This document shows positions 9,304-18,039 of a DNA stretch of 64,000 nt, piece after piece. Position numbers and translations under genes: made by a program. The first letter of the stretch is position 1, and each line of letters begins with the position of its first letter. The notes under the pieces were generated by a model. That model worked only from the letters and a program-made list of their open reading frames with translations. It made no database searches and was not told where the DNA came from. This stretch comes from Kluyvera ascorbata ATCC 33433 (lineage in GTDB: Bacteria; Pseudomonadota; Gammaproteobacteria; Enterobacterales; Enterobacteriaceae), in NCBI RefSeq assembly GCF_000735365.1, contig NZ_JMPL01000008.1:1-64000 (forward strand), written 5' to 3'.

Positions 9304-10079
9304 CTCGAGGCCCCCATGGCTAGCGCAAGCGCCACGGCAAAATCGTCGCCGTTAGCAGGTAGCGGAGGATGTTTCTGCACGACCGCGCTCCAGGGGTCAA
9401 AACACCGTTCTTCGGCAGCGAGAGATGAGCAGCGCACCAGGCGCTGCGGGTTGATGCCTAGCCAATCAGCCAGTTGCGTAAGCGACGGAGCATCGTGAAA
9501 TGTACAGTGCCCCCAGCCTTCCCGGCTTGCCCATAGCCACTGTTGATGATCAGGCCAAACCAAAACCGCATCCTGCACCTCTGACTGTGCTACCAACACC
9601 TGTAGCGCACAGGCATCCGGCGTAATGCTCGTCACCTGTAGACGTAACGCCGTTGCCAGGTGGTGCAAACGCGCGACATCGCCTTGCTGCGCAGCGGTCA
9701 CATTCCAGCGCGCAGCGGATTCCGCCAGATGATAGTCAAAGCAGAGCGACTCGGCGTTCATTTCAAGCTGCTGCGACATCGCGCTAGCAATCCACTGCGT
9801 TTGTTCAGCGTCACGTAGCGTCATTGACGCCAGAGGAAGGTTTTTTTGTAACGTTCTATGGGCGGGAAAGGCAACGCGGACCTCATGTTGCCAGGGGAGT
9901 TCCCGCCGCCACGGCTTGAGCACCGCCAGCAACGCCGCATCATCATGCTGCGCTGACGACGGTAGCGGTAGCTGCCACCAGCGGCGAAGACCCCAGCCGC
10001 TACGCGTTCGCTGAAGGGCGACGATAAAGACGTTATCCTGCTGAATATGAAGACCCATTTGCCAGCATCTGAAAGCCAT
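9300..10079 (-). CDS. hofM: HofM, PilM-like assembly protein
   Basis: First gene of hofMNOPQ; a PilM-related, actin-fold cytoplasmic protein required in E. coli for growth on DNA as carbon source. The 259-residue product starts MAFRCWQMGLHIQQ, like E. coli HofM (259), and contains the conserved TVTAAQ-like NVTAAQQ segment and an ITPDACALQ stretch. It lacks an exported signal. The gene is divergent from mrcA, with about 120 bp between the two starts that must hold both promoters. The cluster is intact here, with no frameshift. Confidence 0.92.
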   Translation of the reverse strand: MAFRCWQMGLHIQQDNVFIVALQRTRSGWGLRRWWQLPLPSSAQHDDAALLAVLKPWRRELPWQHEVRVAFPAHRTLQKNLPLASMTLRDAEQTQWIASAMSQQLEMNAESLCFDYHLAESAARWNVTAAQQGDVARLHHLATALRLQVTSITPDACALQVLVAQSEVQDAVLVWPDHQQWLWASREGWGHCTFHDAPSLTQLADWLGINPQRLVRCSSLAAEERCFDPWSAVVQKHPPLPANGDDFAVALALAMGASR

Positions 10080-10199
10080 TTCACGATTATCCTTACGTCA
10101 CCATCACAGTGACGACTATATCAATGCATCAGGCTTGCCTTTATACTACCGCGCGTTTGTTTATAAACTGCCCAAATGACACTTAATGGGAAATCTCCG

Positions 10200-12752
10200 G
10201 TGAAGTTCGTAAAGTATTTATTCATCCTTGCAGTCTGTTGCATTCTGCTGGGAGCAGGCTCGATCTACGGCCTCTACAAATATATTGAGCCCCAGCTGCC
10301 CGACGTGGCGACGCTCAAAGACGTGCGCCTGCAGGTGCCAATGCAGGTTTATAGCGCGGACGGTGAGCTTATTGCGCAGTACGGTGAAAAACGCCGTATT
10401 CCAATGACCCTCAACCAGATCCCACCAGAAATGGTGAAAGCGTTTATTGCGACCGAGGACAGCCGTTTCTACGAGCACCACGGGATTGACCCGATTGGTA
10501 TTTTCCGTGCGGCAAGCGTGGCCATGTTCTCCGGTCACGCCTCGCAGGGGGCAAGTACCATTACCCAACAGCTCGCACGTAACTTCTTCCTCAGCCCTGA
10601 AAAGACGCTGATGCGTAAAGTAAAGGAAGCGTTCCTTGCCATTCGCATTGAGCAACTGCTGAGTAAGGACGAGATCCTTGAGCTGTATCTGAACAAGATT
10701 TACCTCGGCTACCGCGCCTATGGCGTCGGCGCGGCCGCGCAGGTCTATTTCGGTAAGCCCGTTGACCAGCTAAGCCTAAGCGAAATGGCGGTGATTGCCG
10801 GTCTGCCAAAAGCACCGTCAACCTTCAACCCGCTCTACTCGTTAGATCGCGCCACCGCCCGTCGCAACGTGGTGTTGTCGCGTATGCTGAGTGAAGGCTA
10901 TATCACCCAGGCACAGTACGATCAGGCGCGTAACGAAGCGATTGATGCCAACTACCATGCCCCGGAGATTGCCTTCTCTGCACCTTACTTAACGGAAATG
11001 GTGCGTCAGGATATGGTGAAACAGTACGGCGAACAGGCCTATGAAGACGGCTATCGCGTGTACACCACCATTACCCGCAAGAATCAGCAGGCGGCTCAAC
11101 AGGCACTGCGCAATAACGTGATGGATTACGACATGCGCCACGGCTACCGTGGCCCGTCCAACGTGCTGTGGAAAGCCGGTGAAGCCGCATGGGACAGCAA
11201 GAAGATTCGTGCTTCATTGCGTCCGCTGCCATCCTATGGCCCGTTAGTGCCAGCCGTTGTCACCGCAGCGAATCCGCAGGAAGCAACCGTCGAGCTGGCC
11301 GATGGCACTTCGGTGTCGTTAGGCATGGAAGGTATGCGCTGGGCGCGACCGTACCGTTCGGACACGGCACAAGGGCCAACGCCACGTAAGGTGACCGATG
11401 TCGTCGCGACGGGGCAGCAGATCTGGATTCGTCAGAACGGCGATAGCTGGTGGCTGGCACAGGTGCCGGACGTCAACTCCGCGCTGGTCTCCATCAACCC
11501 ACAAAACGGTGCCATTATTGCGCTGGTGGGCGGGTTTGATTTCAACCAGAGCAAGTTTAACCGCGCCACTCAGGCGCTGCGTCAGGTTGGTTCTAACATC
11601 AAACCATTCCTCTACACCGCCGCAATGGATAAGGGCTTAACGCTCGCCAGTATACTCAACGACGTGCCTATCTCCCGTTGGGATGCCGGTGCGGGTTCTG
11701 ACTGGCAGCCGAAAAACTCCCCGGCGGAGTATGCCGGTCCAATCCGCCTGCGTCAGGGTCTTGGGCAGTCGAAGAACGTGGTGATGGTGCGCGCGATGCG
11801 TGCGATGGGCGTGGATTACGCCGCGGAATACCTGCAGCGCTTCGGCTTCCCGGCAGAAAACATCGTGCATACCGAATCGTTGGCGCTGGGTTCAGCATCG
11901 TTCACCCCGCTGCAGGTCGCTCGCGGCTATGCGGTGATGGCCAACGGCGGCTTCCTGGTTGACCCGTACTACATCAGCAAGATTGAAAACGATCAGGGCG
12001 GCGTACTGTTTGAAGCGAAGCCGAAAATCGCCTGTCCTGATTGCAATATCCCGGTTATCTATGGCGATACGCAGAAATCTAACGTGCTGGAAAACAACGA
12101 CGTGGAAGACGTTGCCGTTTCTCAGATGCCGCAGAACTCTACCGTACCGATGCCAGCGCTTGAACAGGCTAATCAGCAGTTGGTCGCTCAGGCCGGTGCT
12201 CAGGAGTACGCGCCGCATGTGATTAACACGCCGCTGACGTTCCTGATTAAAAGCGCGCTGAACACCAACATCTATGGCGAACCGGGCTGGCAGGGTACCG
12301 GCTGGCGCGCTGGTCGCGATCTGGGTCGTCATGATATCGGCGGTAAAACCGGGACCACCAACAGTTCGAAAGATGCCTGGTTCTCTGGCTACGGCCCTGG
12401 CGTGGTGACCTCAGTGTGGATTGGCTTTGACGATCACCGTCGCGATCTGGGACGCACTACGGCGTCCGGCGCCATTAAGGATCAAATCTCCGGCTACGAA
12501 GGCGGCGCGAAGAGCGCGCAACCGGCGTGGGATGCCTTTATGAAACAGGTTCTGGCAGGCGTGCCTGAGCAGCCGCTAACGCCGCCGCCAGGCGTGGTGA
12601 CGGTCAATATCGACCGCAGCACCGGGCAGTTAGCGAACGGTGGCAGCAGCCGTCAGGAGTACTTCATCGACGGGACACAGCCTACGCAGCAGGCGGTTCA
12701 CGAGGTGGGGACTGAGATAATTGATAACGGGGAAACCCACGAGTTGTTCTAA
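10200..12752 (+). CDS. mrcA: Penicillin-binding protein 1A
   Basis: Bifunctional inner-membrane enzyme that polymerises lipid II and cross-links peptidoglycan. The 850-residue protein has a membrane anchor (about 5-25), a GT51 glycosyltransferase domain with the catalytic Glu86 in TEDSRFYEHHG and the QGASTITQQ motif, an OB-like insert, and a transpeptidase domain with SNIK (Ser near 473) and KTGT (near 716). GTG at 10200 is used: it gives the conserved KFVKY start and exactly the E. coli length. The ATG 8 codons upstream has no ribosome-binding site. A strong terminator follows directly. Confidence 0.97.
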   Translation: MKFVKYLFILAVCCILLGAGSIYGLYKYIEPQLPDVATLKDVRLQVPMQVYSADGELIAQYGEKRRIPMTLNQIPPEMVKAFIATEDSRFYEHHGIDPIGIFRAASVAMFSGHASQGASTITQQLARNFFLSPEKTLMRKVKEAFLAIRIEQLLSKDEILELYLNKIYLGYRAYGVGAAAQVYFGKPVDQLSLSEMAVIAGLPKAPSTFNPLYSLDRATARRNVVLSRMLSEGYITQAQYDQARNEAIDANYHAPEIAFSAPYLTEMVRQDMVKQYGEQAYEDGYRVYTTITRKNQQAAQQALRNNVMDYDMRHGYRGPSNVLWKAGEAAWDSKKIRASLRPLPSYGPLVPAVVTAANPQEATVELADGTSVSLGMEGMRWARPYRSDTAQGPTPRKVTDVVATGQQIWIRQNGDSWWLAQVPDVNSALVSINPQNGAIIALVGGFDFNQSKFNRATQALRQVGSNIKPFLYTAAMDKGLTLASILNDVPISRWDAGAGSDWQPKNSPAEYAGPIRLRQGLGQSKNVVMVRAMRAMGVDYAAEYLQRFGFPAENIVHTESLALGSASFTPLQVARGYAVMANGGFLVDPYYISKIENDQGGVLFEAKPKIACPDCNIPVIYGDTQKSNVLENNDVEDVAVSQMPQNSTVPMPALEQANQQLVAQAGAQEYAPHVINTPLTFLIKSALNTNIYGEPGWQGTGWRAGRDLGRHDIGGKTGTTNSSKDAWFSGYGPGVVTSVWIGFDDHRRDLGRTTASGAIKDQISGYEGGAKSAQPAWDAFMKQVLAGVPEQPLTPPPGVVTVNIDRSTGQLANGGSSRQEYFIDGTQPTQQAVHEVGTEIIDNGETHELF

Positions 12753-12781
12753 GAAAAAAGGCGCCGATGGCGCCTTTTTTC
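12753..12781 (+). terminator. Intrinsic terminator of mrcA
   Basis: AAAAAAGGCGCC-gatg-GGCGCCTTTTTT: a 6-bp GC stem extended by A/T pairs, a short loop and a T-run, beginning right at the mrcA stop codon. This is a textbook rho-independent terminator. Confidence 0.9.
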
Positions 12782-12798
12782 TGGCTCGTTGCTTTGAT

Positions 12799-12840
12799 TC
12801 CGGGGCATCCCCGGCGGCGCTTCGCTTGGCCGAGCTACAA
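12799..12840. repeat. REP-like palindromic element between mrcA and nudE
   Basis: Contains ATCCCCGGCGGCGCTTCGCT and TTGGCCGAGCTAC, one copy of the extragenic palindrome family found seven times in this window (the others are at 17973, 22496, 27794, 33617, 35341 and 44858). It is a single unpaired unit between the convergent mrcA and nudE genes. Confidence 0.75.
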
Positions 12841-12895
12841 CACATTTTCCCCATCACTCGCCGCACCGACTCCGGGATCCAGCGACCAAACTTAT

Positions 12896-13459
12896 TTATG
12901 GCAATCTGCCCTGCTCTTTTAGCCACTCGCGCACCAGGAACAACGCGCTCACGTTACGCGCTTCATTAAAATCCGGCTCATCGAGCAGCGCCATCATGTT
13001 TGCCAGCGGCCAGCGAACCTGCGGCAATGGCTCTGGTTCATCCCCTGGCAGCGATTCCGGATAGAGATCTTCCGCCACAACGATGTTCATTTTGCTGGAG
13101 AAATAGGACGGTGCCATCCCCAGTTTCTTAAGGAACTTCATTTGACGTGCGCCAAAGCCCACCTCTTCTTTCAGCTCGCGATTCGCGGCTTCCATCACCG
13201 TTTCACCGGGGTCAATAAGCCCCTTCGAGAAACCGAGTTCATAAGATTCGGTGCCCACCGCATACTCGCGGATTAAAATCAGGTGGTCGTCGACAATAGC
13301 CACAATCATCACCGCTTCGCGTGAGGACGGTTTCATACGCTCATAAACGCGACGAACGCCATTGCTGAACTCTAGATCGACGCTTTCCACGTTAAAAAGG
13401 CGTGATTGCGCGACGGTTTCAACATGGAGAATAGTAGGTTTCTGTAATGATTTGCTCAT
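12896..13459 (-). CDS. nudE: ADP-compounds hydrolase NudE
   Basis: Cytosolic Nudix hydrolase acting on ADP-ribose, NADH and diadenosine polyphosphates. The 187-residue protein contains the Nudix box G-x5-E-x7-REL-x-EE-x-GF (GLIDPGE...RELKEEVGF, near residues 85-107), whose glutamates bind Mg. E. coli NudE is 186 residues. It is divergent from igaA, as in E. coli, and convergent with mrcA. Nothing unusual in the sequence. Confidence 0.96.
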   Translation of the reverse strand: MSKSLQKPTILHVETVAQSRLFNVESVDLEFSNGVRRVYERMKPSSREAVMIVAIVDDHLILIREYAVGTESYELGFSKGLIDPGETVMEAANRELKEEVGFGARQMKFLKKLGMAPSYFSSKMNIVVAEDLYPESLPGDEPEPLPQVRWPLANMMALLDEPDFNEARNVSALFLVREWLKEQGRLP

Positions 13460-13762
13460 TGGGCCGGGGTCTTTGCTGTAATGACTTTTATTATTGTGCG
13501 ATAGCGATGAGGTTCCAGCAATGCATAAAGCTCTTTATTTACATTGTTGCAACCTTTTGCTTTTCATCTCTCATTTATGGATAAATGTCAAGAGGTTGAA
13601 TTACAATTGGGAATTTACTGATACTCGCCAGCCGATGGGTTTGTTATGCTTACGTTTTGCGAGAGTCTATAGACTCATTTTATGAATGCGTAATACGTGC
13701 CAATGGTTTATACGAAAAGCAGGCAACGAAGAGACCTCTAAGATAAGTATGATGGGAAAAGC
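13460..13762. other. nudE-igaA divergent intergenic region
   Basis: This 303-bp AT-rich stretch between divergent genes must contain both promoters. It holds a perfect 14-bp palindrome at 13663-13676. A possible igaA -35 (TTGTTA at 13641) was seen, but no convincing -10 at correct spacing. Short open frames here have no ribosome-binding sites and are not called. Confidence 0.5.
13663..13676. promoter_or_regulatory. 14-bp perfect palindrome upstream of igaA
   Basis: GAGTCTATAGACTC is a perfect two-fold palindrome about 87 bp before the igaA start. Its size suits a dimeric regulator, but it does not match the RcsB box or other operators I know. It may also be the core of a promoter. Function unknown. 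Confidence 0.35.
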
Positions 13763-15910
13763 ATGGGCACACTGATGATCTTTACCGTAGCGATACTGAT
13801 CTGCGCCGTGCTGGCCGGTTGGCTTTTGCGTAAACGGACAAAACGTCTTCACCTGCCGTGGCTCCATCAGTTTCCGGGGGCAACCACCCGAAAACTGACC
13901 AATGAAGAGCGTCAGGGCATTGAAAACTACCTCGATTATCTTAATCAGGATCAGCGCGTGCCTGCGTCCGGCGCGACCATTGCCCCTGCGGTGCTGACGC
14001 TCACAGCGCAGAGCAATACCGTTTTTATGCTGACGCGCGCCATTACCCGCTACGGCATCACCACCGATGAACCCAACAAATGGCGCTACTTCCTCGACTC
14101 CGTGGAAGTGCATCTACCGCCGTTCTGGGAACAGCATATTACCGATGAGAACAGTATTGAGCTTATCGAGACTGATGATGTGCCGCTGGTTATTGGTCTG
14201 AACGGCCATTCGCTGAAGACCTATTCGCCTGAAAATAAAAGCTTTGCGCTGGAGTCACCTTCATCGACGCAGGCTTCTATCCGCGGCGAAGAGAGCGAGC
14301 AAATCGAGCTGCTCAACATCCGCCAGGAAACCCATGAAGAACACGCGCTTAGTCGCCCTGACGGACTGCGTGAGGCACTGTTGATTGTCGCCGCTTTTGT
14401 CTTGTTTTACTGCGGGCTTATCGCCCCAGCGGTCTTTACGCCATGGATTTTCGCCAGCGCATTTCTGCTACTGTGCGGCGGGCTCTGGGGGCTGTTTGCA
14501 CCGCCGACGAAGTCGTCGCTGAGAGAGATCCACTGCCTGCGCGGTACGCCAAAACGCTGGGGATTGTTCGGTGAAAACGATCAGGAGCAGATCAACAACA
14601 TCTCTCTTGGGATCATCGATTTAATCTACCCTCGCCACTGGCAGCCGTATGTCGCCCAGGACCTGGGGCAAAAAACAGATATCGATATCTACCTTGATAG
14701 ACACGTAGTGCGCCAGGGACACTTCCTCTCTTTGCATGACGAGGTGAAAAACTTCCCGCTTCAGCACTGGTTACGCAGCGCCGTCATCGGCGGCGGCGCG
14801 CTGCTGATCGCTATCATGATGTGGGTCAGCGTACCGCTGAATATGCCACTCAAATTTACGCTCTCCTGGTTAAAAGGGGCGCAAACCATTGAGGCCAAAG
14901 ACGTTCGCCAGCTAGAACAGGCCGGCGTTCGCGTGGGTGATACCCTCCACATCAGCGGAACCGGGATGTGTAATATCCACTCTCCTGGCACCTGGACCGC
15001 GCAGGAAAGCTCGCCATTCCTGCCATTCGACTGCTCGCAAATCCTCTGGAACGACGCCCCTCGCCTGCCGCTGCCGGAGTCTGAAACCGTCAATAAGGCG
15101 ACCGCGCTGGTTCAGGCCGTCAACCGCCAGCTGCATCCAACGGCGGACGATGATTCCCGCGTCAGCCCGGCTCTGCGCTCGGCGATTCAGAAATCGGGCA
15201 TGGTGCTGCTGGATGACTTTGCCGATATCGTGCTGAAAACGAAAGATCTTTGCTCGGCGACCGACGACTGTGTACGTCTGAAAAATGCCCTGGTGAACCT
15301 GGGTAATACTCGTGACTGGGATGCGCTGGTTAAGCGCGCGAATTCCGGCAAACTGGACGGGGTAAACGTTCTGCTGCGTCCGGTCAGCGCCGAGTCACTG
15401 GATAACCTTGTCGACACCTCCACCGCGCCGTTTATCCTGCGTGAAACCGCACGCGCGGCACAGGCGCTCAATAGCCCAGCGCCGGGTGGTTTCCTGATAA
15501 CCAGCGATGAAGGCAGCGATTTTGTCAGCCAGCCTTACCCAAGCACGACGCTGTACGACTATCCTGCCAGTGAGCAGTGGAACGAGTTTCAGCGTCTGGC
15601 GGGCATGCTGATGCACACGCCATTCCATGCGGAAGGCATCGTGACCAATCTCTATACCGACGCCAACGGGACACAGCACATTAACCTGCACCGCATGCCG
15701 GACAGCAGCGGGCTGTGGCACTATCTGGCCACCACGTTGCTGATGCTGGCCATGATAGTCTGTGCGGTTTACAACGGCGTGCAGGCGCTGCGTCGTTATC
15801 ATCGCCATCGTGAGCGACTGGCCGAGATTCAGAAATACTATGAGAGCTGCATTAATCCCGTGCTGCTTTCCGCCCCGGAAGAGTTCAAGTCTGACTTTCC
15901 GACAAAATAA
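13763..15910 (+). CDS. igaA: IgaA, inner-membrane repressor of the Rcs phosphorelay
   Basis: Essential negative regulator (YrfF/UmoB family) that restrains RcsC/RcsD signalling until RcsF reports envelope damage. The 715-residue protein has an N-terminal transmembrane helix (about 3-20), a cytoplasmic region, two further spans around residues 208-255 (ALLIVAAFVLFYCGLIAPAV and neighbouring FASAFLLLCGGLWGLF), a second cytoplasmic part, a span near 335-355, a large periplasmic domain with four cysteines (CNIHS, CSQIL, CSATDDC) and a final transmembrane helix near 655-675. E. coli's is 711 residues. It heads igaA-yrfG-hslR-hslO. Confidence 0.96.
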   Translation: MGTLMIFTVAILICAVLAGWLLRKRTKRLHLPWLHQFPGATTRKLTNEERQGIENYLDYLNQDQRVPASGATIAPAVLTLTAQSNTVFMLTRAITRYGITTDEPNKWRYFLDSVEVHLPPFWEQHITDENSIELIETDDVPLVIGLNGHSLKTYSPENKSFALESPSSTQASIRGEESEQIELLNIRQETHEEHALSRPDGLREALLIVAAFVLFYCGLIAPAVFTPWIFASAFLLLCGGLWGLFAPPTKSSLREIHCLRGTPKRWGLFGENDQEQINNISLGIIDLIYPRHWQPYVAQDLGQKTDIDIYLDRHVVRQGHFLSLHDEVKNFPLQHWLRSAVIGGGALLIAIMMWVSVPLNMPLKFTLSWLKGAQTIEAKDVRQLEQAGVRVGDTLHISGTGMCNIHSPGTWTAQESSPFLPFDCSQILWNDAPRLPLPESETVNKATALVQAVNRQLHPTADDDSRVSPALRSAIQKSGMVLLDDFADIVLKTKDLCSATDDCVRLKNALVNLGNTRDWDALVKRANSGKLDGVNVLLRPVSAESLDNLVDTSTAPFILRETARAAQALNSPAPGGFLITSDEGSDFVSQPYPSTTLYDYPASEQWNEFQRLAGMLMHTPFHAEGIVTNLYTDANGTQHINLHRMPDSSGLWHYLATTLLMLAMIVCAVYNGVQALRRYHRHRERLAEIQKYYESCINPVLLSAPEEFKSDFPTK

Positions 15911-15977
15911 GCCCACTGCGTAGTTCGCGACAGGTTATGTTAATCTGTCGCGCATTTCTTCCGTCTGGAGACTCACC

Positions 15978-16646
15978 ATGCATTTTGATATCGCCTGGCG
16001 CGAGGTAGACACCGTTCTTCTGGACATGGATGGCACGCTGCTCGACCTCGCTTTTGATAACTATTTCTGGCAAAAACTGGTGCCAGAAACCTATGGCGCA
16101 AAGCTGGGTATCACGCCTCAGGCGGCACAGGAAGCCATTCGTCAGGAGTACCATGCGGTACAACATACGCTAAACTGGTACTGTCTGGATTACTGGAGCG
16201 AGCGTTTGAGCCTGGATATCCGTTCGATGACCAGCGAGCAGGGCCCGCGCGCCGTGCTGCGTGAAGACACCATCCCTTTTCTGAACGCGCTTAAAGCGAG
16301 CGGAAAGCGACGTATCCTGCTGACTAATGCGCATCCGCATAACCTGGCGGTTAAGCTGGAACACACCGGTCTTGGCGAGCACCTTGATTTATTACTTTCC
16401 ACCCATACATTTGGTTATCCGAAAGAGGATCAGCGGTTATGGCGGGCAGTTGAGAAACATACGGGTCTGGATGCCGAGCGCACGTTATTTATCGACGATA
16501 GCGAGCCCATTCTGGATGCCGCCGCCCACTTTGGGATCCGCTATTGCCTCGGTGTGACCAACCCCGACTCCGGCCTTGCGGAAAAGCAGTACCTGCGTCA
16601 TCCCGCGCTTAACGATTACCGTCGTCTGATCCCCTCACTTCAGTGA
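15978..16646 (+). CDS. yrfG: GMP/IMP nucleotidase, HAD family
   Basis: HAD-superfamily phosphatase; E. coli YrfG dephosphorylates GMP and IMP. The 222-residue protein has motif I DMDGT at about 15-19, motif II in ILLTNAHPH, a motif III lysine in GYPKED and motif IV FIDDSEP. Length equals the E. coli protein. An AGGAG-like site (CTGGAG) precedes the ATG. It is 67 bp after igaA and 10 bp before hslR, suggesting one transcript. Confidence 0.95.
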   Translation: MHFDIAWREVDTVLLDMDGTLLDLAFDNYFWQKLVPETYGAKLGITPQAAQEAIRQEYHAVQHTLNWYCLDYWSERLSLDIRSMTSEQGPRAVLREDTIPFLNALKASGKRRILLTNAHPHNLAVKLEHTGLGEHLDLLLSTHTFGYPKEDQRLWRAVEKHTGLDAERTLFIDDSEPILDAAAHFGIRYCLGVTNPDSGLAEKQYLRHPALNDYRRLIPSLQ

Positions 16647-16656
16647 AGGAGCGACC

Positions 16657-17058
16657 ATGAAAGAGAAGCCTACCGAAGGCGTCAGGCTGGATAAATGGCT
16701 CTGGGCGGCGCGTTTTTATAAAACGCGTGCCATCGCCCGAGAGATGATTGAAGGCGGCAAAGTTCACTATAACGGGCAGCGCAGTAAGCCCAGCAAAGTG
16801 GTTGAACTGAACGCCCTGCTGACGCTTCGCCAGGGAAACGACGAGCGCACCGTGGTGGTGAAAGGCATCACGGAGCAGCGACGTCCGGCAACGGAGGCCG
16901 TCACGCTCTATGAAGAGACGGCGGAAAGTATCGAGAAGCGCGAAAAAGTCGCCCTGGCGCGCAAACTGAATGCGCTGACCATGCCGCACCCGGACAGACG
17001 TCCGGATAAAAAAGAGCGGCGCGACCTGATGAGATTTAAATACGGCGACAGTGAATAA
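16657..17058 (+). CDS. hslR: Heat-shock protein 15, ribosome-rescue RNA binder
   Basis: Small S4-domain protein that binds free 50S subunits still carrying nascent chains, part of the heat-shock ribosome-recycling response. The 133-residue product has an S4 RNA-binding domain at about 9-70 ([19 protein letters not shown] start) and a highly basic C-terminus. Length is the same as in E. coli. AGGAG lies upstream of the ATG. It sits between yrfG and hslO; the neighbouring HslO is also a heat-shock protein, so shared induction is likely. Confidence 0.97.
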   Translation: MKEKPTEGVRLDKWLWAARFYKTRAIAREMIEGGKVHYNGQRSKPSKVVELNALLTLRQGNDERTVVVKGITEQRRPATEAVTLYEETAESIEKREKVALARKLNALTMPHPDRRPDKKERRDLMRFKYGDSE

Positions 17059-17081
17059 CTGCCACCCCAAGAGAGAAAATT

Positions 17082-17960
17082 ATGACTCAACACGATCAAT
17101 TACATCGCTATCTGTTTGAAAACTACGCCGTGCGTGGCGAACTGGTCACCGTATCCGAAACGCTCGAACAGATCCTGGCAGGCCATAACTATCCGCAGCC
17201 GGTAAAAAACGTGCTGTCCGAGCTGCTGGTCGCCACCAGCCTGCTGACCGCAACGCTGAAGTTTGAAGGTGATATCACCGTTCAGCTACAGGGCGATGGC
17301 CCGATGACGCTGGCGGTCATCAACGGCAACAACCATCAGCAGCTGCGCGGCGTCGCGCGCGTGCAGGGTGATATCCCGGCAGATGCAGACCTGAAAACGC
17401 TTATCGGTAACGGTTATCTGGTGATTACCATCAGCCCGGCCGAAGGCGAGCGCTATCAGGGTGTCGTTGGTCTGGAAGGCGATACGCTGGCGGCCTGCCT
17501 GGAAGATTACTTCCAGCGTTCCGAACAGCTGCCAACGCGACTGATTATCCGTACCGGCGAATCCGACGGTAAACCAGCTGCTGGGGGTATGTTGCTGCAG
17601 GTGATGCCAGCGCAGAACGCACAGCCGGAAGATTTTGAGCACCTGGCGGCGCTGACCGACACCATCAAGGCCGAAGAGCTGTTCACGCTGCCGGCCAACG
17701 ATGTGCTGTGGCGTCTGTACCACGAAGAAGAAGTCACCCTGTATGACCCGCAGGACGTGGAATTCAAGTGCACCTGTTCCCGCGAACGCTGTGCTGGCGC
17801 GCTGAAAACCCTGCCGGACGAGGAAATTAACAGCATCCTCGAAGAAGAAGGCGAAATTGATATGCATTGTGATTACTGCGGTAGCCACTATGTGTTCAAT
17901 GCCATGGATATTGCAGAGATCCGCAATAACGCGGCACCGTCTGACCCGCAGGTTCATTAA
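17082..17960 (+). CDS. hslO: Redox-regulated chaperone Hsp33
   Basis: Cytosolic holdase activated by oxidative unfolding. The 292-residue protein has the Hsp33 N-terminal domain and a C-terminal zinc switch with Cys230, Cys232, Cys263 and Cys266 (C-x-C ... CDYC), all present; reduced cysteines bind zinc and keep it off. A further cysteine at 237 is not part of the canonical set. Length equals E. coli HslO. GAGAGAAAATT precedes the ATG. It is the last gene of its operon and is followed by a paired palindromic repeat. Confidence 0.98.
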   Translation: MTQHDQLHRYLFENYAVRGELVTVSETLEQILAGHNYPQPVKNVLSELLVATSLLTATLKFEGDITVQLQGDGPMTLAVINGNNHQQLRGVARVQGDIPADADLKTLIGNGYLVITISPAEGERYQGVVGLEGDTLAACLEDYFQRSEQLPTRLIIRTGESDGKPAAGGMLLQVMPAQNAQPEDFEHLAALTDTIKAEELFTLPANDVLWRLYHEEEVTLYDPQDVEFKCTCSRERCAGALKTLPDEEINSILEEEGEIDMHCDYCGSHYVFNAMDIAEIRNNAAPSDPQVH

Positions 17961-17972
17961 GTTCTGAGCCTT

Positions 17973-18036
17973 TCCCGGTGTCACTTCGCTTGGCCGGGCT
18001 ACGATCGTTTGTAGCCCGGCGCAGCGCCGCCGGGAA
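17973..18036. repeat. Paired REP-like element (BIME type)
   Basis: Two inverted copies face each other: TTCGCTTGGCCGGGCTACGA on one side and GTAGCCCGGCGCAGCGCCGC on the other, so the unit can fold into a long hairpin. It lies between the convergent genes hslO and yhgE and may serve as bidirectional terminator or mRNA stabiliser. Confidence 0.8.
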
Positions 18037-18039
18037 AAA

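Noticed and set aside
10176-10199. ATG start for mrcA 8 codons before the GTG
   Set aside because: No ribosome-binding site precedes it, and the GTG start restores both the conserved N-terminus and the exact family length.
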